A stretch of 6,810 nucleotides of DNA from the NCBI GenBank assembly GCA_003168295.1, contig PMST01000038.1, forward strand, positions 1-6,810, in the 5' to 3' direction. Below are positions 5,569-6,810 of the stretch, piece by piece. The notes beneath the pieces were generated by a model. The model was not told the origin of the DNA. It saw only the letters and a program-made list of their open reading frames with translations, and did no database searches. Every line of letters starts with the position of its first letter. The first letter of the stretch is position 1. This DNA comes from Actinomycetota bacterium (lineage in GTDB: Bacteria; Actinomycetota; Actinomycetes; Streptosporangiales; Streptosporangiaceae). Position numbers and translations under genes: made by a program.

Positions 5569-5598
5569 GGGACCGTCACGGTAAGGGACCAAAGCCAC
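5569..5598. promoter_or_regulatory. Tandem GGGACC boxes, DosR-like
   Basis: GGGACC starts at 5569 and again at 5585, 16 bp apart. The second site, GGGACCAAAGCCAC (5585-5598), matches 11 of 14 core positions of the DosR consensus. The first, GGGACCGT, is the same 8-mer found in R1 (2402) and R2 (6580). Pairs of sites are the usual architecture of DosR-controlled promoters. The pair is 120-150 bp from each of the divergent start codons, so it could serve either gene or both. Confidence 0.5.
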
Positions 5599-5719
5599 TA
5601 GCCAGCGAAAAGCCGCGGACGTACGACGAATTACGTACAGCACATGCCGCCGACCGACGAAGGCCGACCCGGCGAGCACCGCGGCCCGCGCAGATAAAAA
5701 GATAATAAGAGGAGACCCG

Positions 5720-6472
5720 ATGTCAGAGAGAATCGCGATTGTGACCGGAGCGGCCCGCGGCATAGGCGCGGGGACGGCTGTCAGGCTGGCCGCCGACGGT
5801 ATGGCCGTGGCCGTCCTCGACCTGAACGAAGCCGACTGCGCCGCAACGGTGAAGGAGATCGAGAACGCCGGCGGGCGTGCGCTCGCGGTCGGCGCCGACG
5901 TCAGCCAGACCGATCAGGCGAATGCTGCGGTCGAGCGGGTGGCCGCCGAGCTGGGCGCGCCGACGGTGCTGGTCAACAACGCCGGGATAACCCGCGACGC
6001 CATGCTGTTCAAGATGACCGACGAGCAATGGGACTCGGTGATCGCCGTCAACCTGCGCGGCCCGTTCCTGATGACCAGGGCGATCCAGAAGTACATGAGC
6101 GAGCAGAAATGGGGGCGGATCGTCAACATCTCGTCGTCGTCGGGGCTCGGCAACCGCGGGCAGGCCAACTACTCCGCCACCAAGGCCGGCGTGGAGGGCT
6201 TCACCAAGACGCTCGCCAAGGAGCTGGGTAAGTTCGGGATCACCGCGAACGCGGTCGCGCCGCACTTCATCGCCACCGACATGACCGCGAACATGGCCAC
6301 CAGCCTGAAGATGTCGTTCGAGGAGCTGGTGGAGACCTACAAGAAGCAGATAGCCGTAAACCGGGTCGGCCAGCCGGCCGACGTGGCGGCCGCTATTTCC
6401 TTCCTGGTCGGCGAGGACGCGGGCTTCGTCTCCGGCCAGGTCATCTACGTGGCGGGCGGCCCCCTGTGCTGA
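5720..6472 (+). CDS. SDR reductase, FabG-like (3-oxoacyl-ACP / acetoacetyl-CoA reductase)
   Basis: This is a short-chain dehydrogenase that reduces a 3-oxoacyl thioester to the (R)-3-hydroxyacyl form. Beside phaC and a thiolase the likely job is acetoacetyl-CoA reduction (the PhaB step), although FabG-type reduction of ACP substrates cannot be excluded. The 250-residue product is full length. The Rossmann motif TGAARGIG is at 9-16, NNAG at 86-89, and the catalytic set is Asn111, Ser138, Tyr151 and Lys155 (YSATK), at the positions seen in E. coli FabG. Asp34 at the end of the second beta strand (AVLDLNE) is typical of NAD(H)-preferring SDRs, whereas most FabG/PhaB enzymes use NADPH. A segment around 187-215 (MTANMATSLKMSFEELVETY) forms a longer substrate loop, and the protein ends VAGGPLC. 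AGGAGA (5710-5715) gives a clear ribosome binding site. A hairpin follows the stop, so it is probably a separate unit from the thiolase. Confidence 0.92.
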   Translation: MSERIAIVTGAARGIGAGTAVRLAADGMAVAVLDLNEADCAATVKEIENAGGRALAVGADVSQTDQANAAVERVAAELGAPTVLVNNAGITRDAMLFKMTDEQWDSVIAVNLRGPFLMTRAIQKYMSEQKWGRIVNISSSSGLGNRGQANYSATKAGVEGFTKTLAKELGKFGITANAVAPHFIATDMTANMATSLKMSFEELVETYKKQIAVNRVGQPADVAAAISFLVGEDAGFVSGQVIYVAGGPLC

Positions 6473-6484
6473 CCCACGACTTCT

Positions 6485-6501
6485 TGGCGCCCCCTGCGCC
6501 A
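6485..6501 (+). terminator. Hairpin after the reductase gene
   Basis: TGGCGC (6485-6490) and GCGCCA (6496-6501) form a perfect 6-bp stem around a 5-nt loop, 12 nt after the reductase stop. No T-tract follows. Its position just before the R2 promoter element suggests it separates the reductase and thiolase transcription units. Confidence 0.5.
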
Positions 6502-6511
6502 CTCAAGCCTG

Positions 6512-6632
6512 GGTGGGCCCGGTCCAAAGGGACTTAAGTCCCCAGTGCGATGACCTATGGCCGGTTTCCGTCGGATCACGGGACCGTAACGTCCGCACTA
6601 CGTGGCACGAGGCCACACGGCCGAGGAGGCTG
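6512..6632 (+). repeat. Direct repeat R2 (thiolase promoter element, copy 2)
   Basis: This is the second copy of the ~120-bp element at 2334-2456, in the same orientation 4178 bp away. It spans the gap between the reductase hairpin and the thiolase ribosome binding site (GAGGAGG, 6624-6629 region). It carries GGGACTTAAGTCCC at 6529-6542 and GGGACCGTAACGTCC at 6580-6594, followed by TACGTG (6599-6604), which is conserved in both copies and could be part of a -10. Here the element is correctly placed to drive a gene, so this copy is probably the functional one. Confidence 0.85.
6529..6542. promoter_or_regulatory. DosR/DevR-like box (perfect palindrome) upstream of thiolase
   Basis: GGGACTTAAGTCCC is a perfect 14-bp palindrome fitting every core position of the mycobacterial DosR consensus. 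It is centred about 103 bp before the thiolase start. A second GGGACC/GTCC element lies at 6580-6594, but its half-site spacing is 2 bp longer than canonical, so only the first site is a strong call. Confidence 0.7.
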
Positions 6633-6638
6633 AGAATC

Positions 6639-6810
6639 ATGGAAGACGTATTTGTTCTGTCTGGTGTCAGGACCCCGATCGGCAAGTTCGGCGGTGGCCT
6701 GGCCTCCGTCCCGCCCTGTGATCTGGCCGCGAAGGTGGTGCGCGAGGCGGTCAGCCGGTCGGGCGTGGACCCGGCTCAGGTGGGCCACGTGGTGTTCGGC
6801 AACGTGCTGC
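6639..6810 (+). CDS. Acetyl-CoA acetyltransferase (thiolase), 5' part only
   Basis: The frame from ATG 6639 runs off the window after 57 codons. The product begins MEDVFVLSGVRTPIGKFGGG, the characteristic N-terminus of biosynthetic/degradative thiolases (VxxxRTPxGxFGG), and continues LAAKVVREAVSRSGVDPAQVGHVVFGNVL, also typical. The family condenses two acetyl-CoA into acetoacetyl-CoA or cleaves 3-ketoacyl-CoA. The acylated Cys (near residue 90) and the C-terminal His/Cys motifs lie beyond the window, so integrity cannot be judged. GAGGAGG nine nt upstream is a strong ribosome binding site. Next to a reductase and phaC it is the likely PhaA-type first step. Confidence 0.93.
   Translation, partial: MEDVFVLSGVRTPIGKFGGGLASVPPCDLAAKVVREAVSRSGVDPAQVGHVVFGNVL

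Larger units (their letters stand above)
5440..5719. promoter_or_regulatory. Divergent regulatory region, CoA-transferase/reductase
   Basis: This 280-bp region separates two divergently transcribed genes. It contains paired GGGACC boxes (5569-5598, separate entry), the symmetric ACCGTCACGGT (5572-5582) overlapping the first box, and an inverted repeat GTACG/CGTAC (5621-5625 with 5634-5638). On the minus strand TACATA (5549-5544) lies about 19 nt from the box edge and could be the CoA-transferase -10. On the plus strand an AT-rich tract just before the reductase ribosome binding site (about 5694-5710) contrasts with the GC-rich surroundings. No gene is seen. Confidence 0.55.

Noticed and set aside
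5723..6502. 259-codon minus-strand open frame opposite the reductase
   Set aside because: It is a shadow of a clear SDR gene, rich in Gly/Arg/His/Val, with no motif and no ribosome binding site in context.
2334..6632. R1 and R2 as ends of an insertion sequence or composite transposon
   Set aside because: They are direct rather than inverted, no transposase is encoded, no target duplication is visible, and R2 coincides exactly with the thiolase promoter and ribosome binding site.
1..6810. CRISPR array, rRNA or phage genes
   Set aside because: No regularly spaced repeats, no rRNA-like sequence and no phage or transposase protein motifs were seen.

Overview
This is a high-GC window with long stretches of actinobacterial-type coding sequence. 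The best guess is a member of the Mycobacteriales or a related actinomycete. That guess rests on GC-rich codon use, GGAG-type ribosome binding sites and DosR-type (GGGACTTAAGTCCC) palindromes; no marker gene in the window fixes the genus. The genes form a polyhydroxyalkanoate/short-chain acyl-CoA island: a PHA synthase (phaC, minus strand), a succinate/acetate-type CoA-transferase (minus), an SDR 3-oxoacyl-ACP/acetoacetyl-CoA reductase (plus), and the first 57 codons of an acetyl-CoA acetyltransferase (plus) cut by the window end. A small 86-residue unknown protein and a decayed acyl-CoA dehydrogenase lie between phaC and the CoA-transferase.

Layout: 1-569 has no recognisable gene but holds a nested stem-loop (353-409). 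570-2228 is phaC. 2229-2771 is regulatory and degenerate DNA containing a ~120-bp promoter-like element (R1). 2772-2884 is the acyl-CoA dehydrogenase relic. 2967-3227 is the small unknown protein. 3228-3918 is a gene-poor stretch with an AT-rich inverted repeat, a branched fold-back element and a terminator-like hairpin. 3919-5439 is the CoA-transferase. 5440-5719 is a divergent regulatory region. 5720-6472 is the reductase, then a hairpin, then a second copy of the promoter element (R2, 6512-6632), which leads directly into the thiolase at 6639.

The main observation is regulatory. R1 and R2 are direct repeats 4.18 kb apart (about 82% identical over their first 97 bp by hand alignment). Each contains a perfect GGGACTTAAGTCCC palindrome, which matches the core of the mycobacterial DosR/DevR box. 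More degenerate GGGACC boxes occur in the divergent CoA-transferase/reductase region and upstream of the dehydrogenase relic. Thiolase, reductase and synthase are the three steps from acetyl-CoA to polyhydroxybutyrate. The inference is a polymer-synthesis set placed under a DosR-like hypoxia/NO/redox regulator, possibly serving as an electron and carbon sink, with the CoA-transferase exchanging CoA between organic acids. R1 keeps the promoter through to the Shine-Dalgarno region but no coding sequence follows it, so it is either an orphaned promoter or has been co-opted by the divergent phaC.
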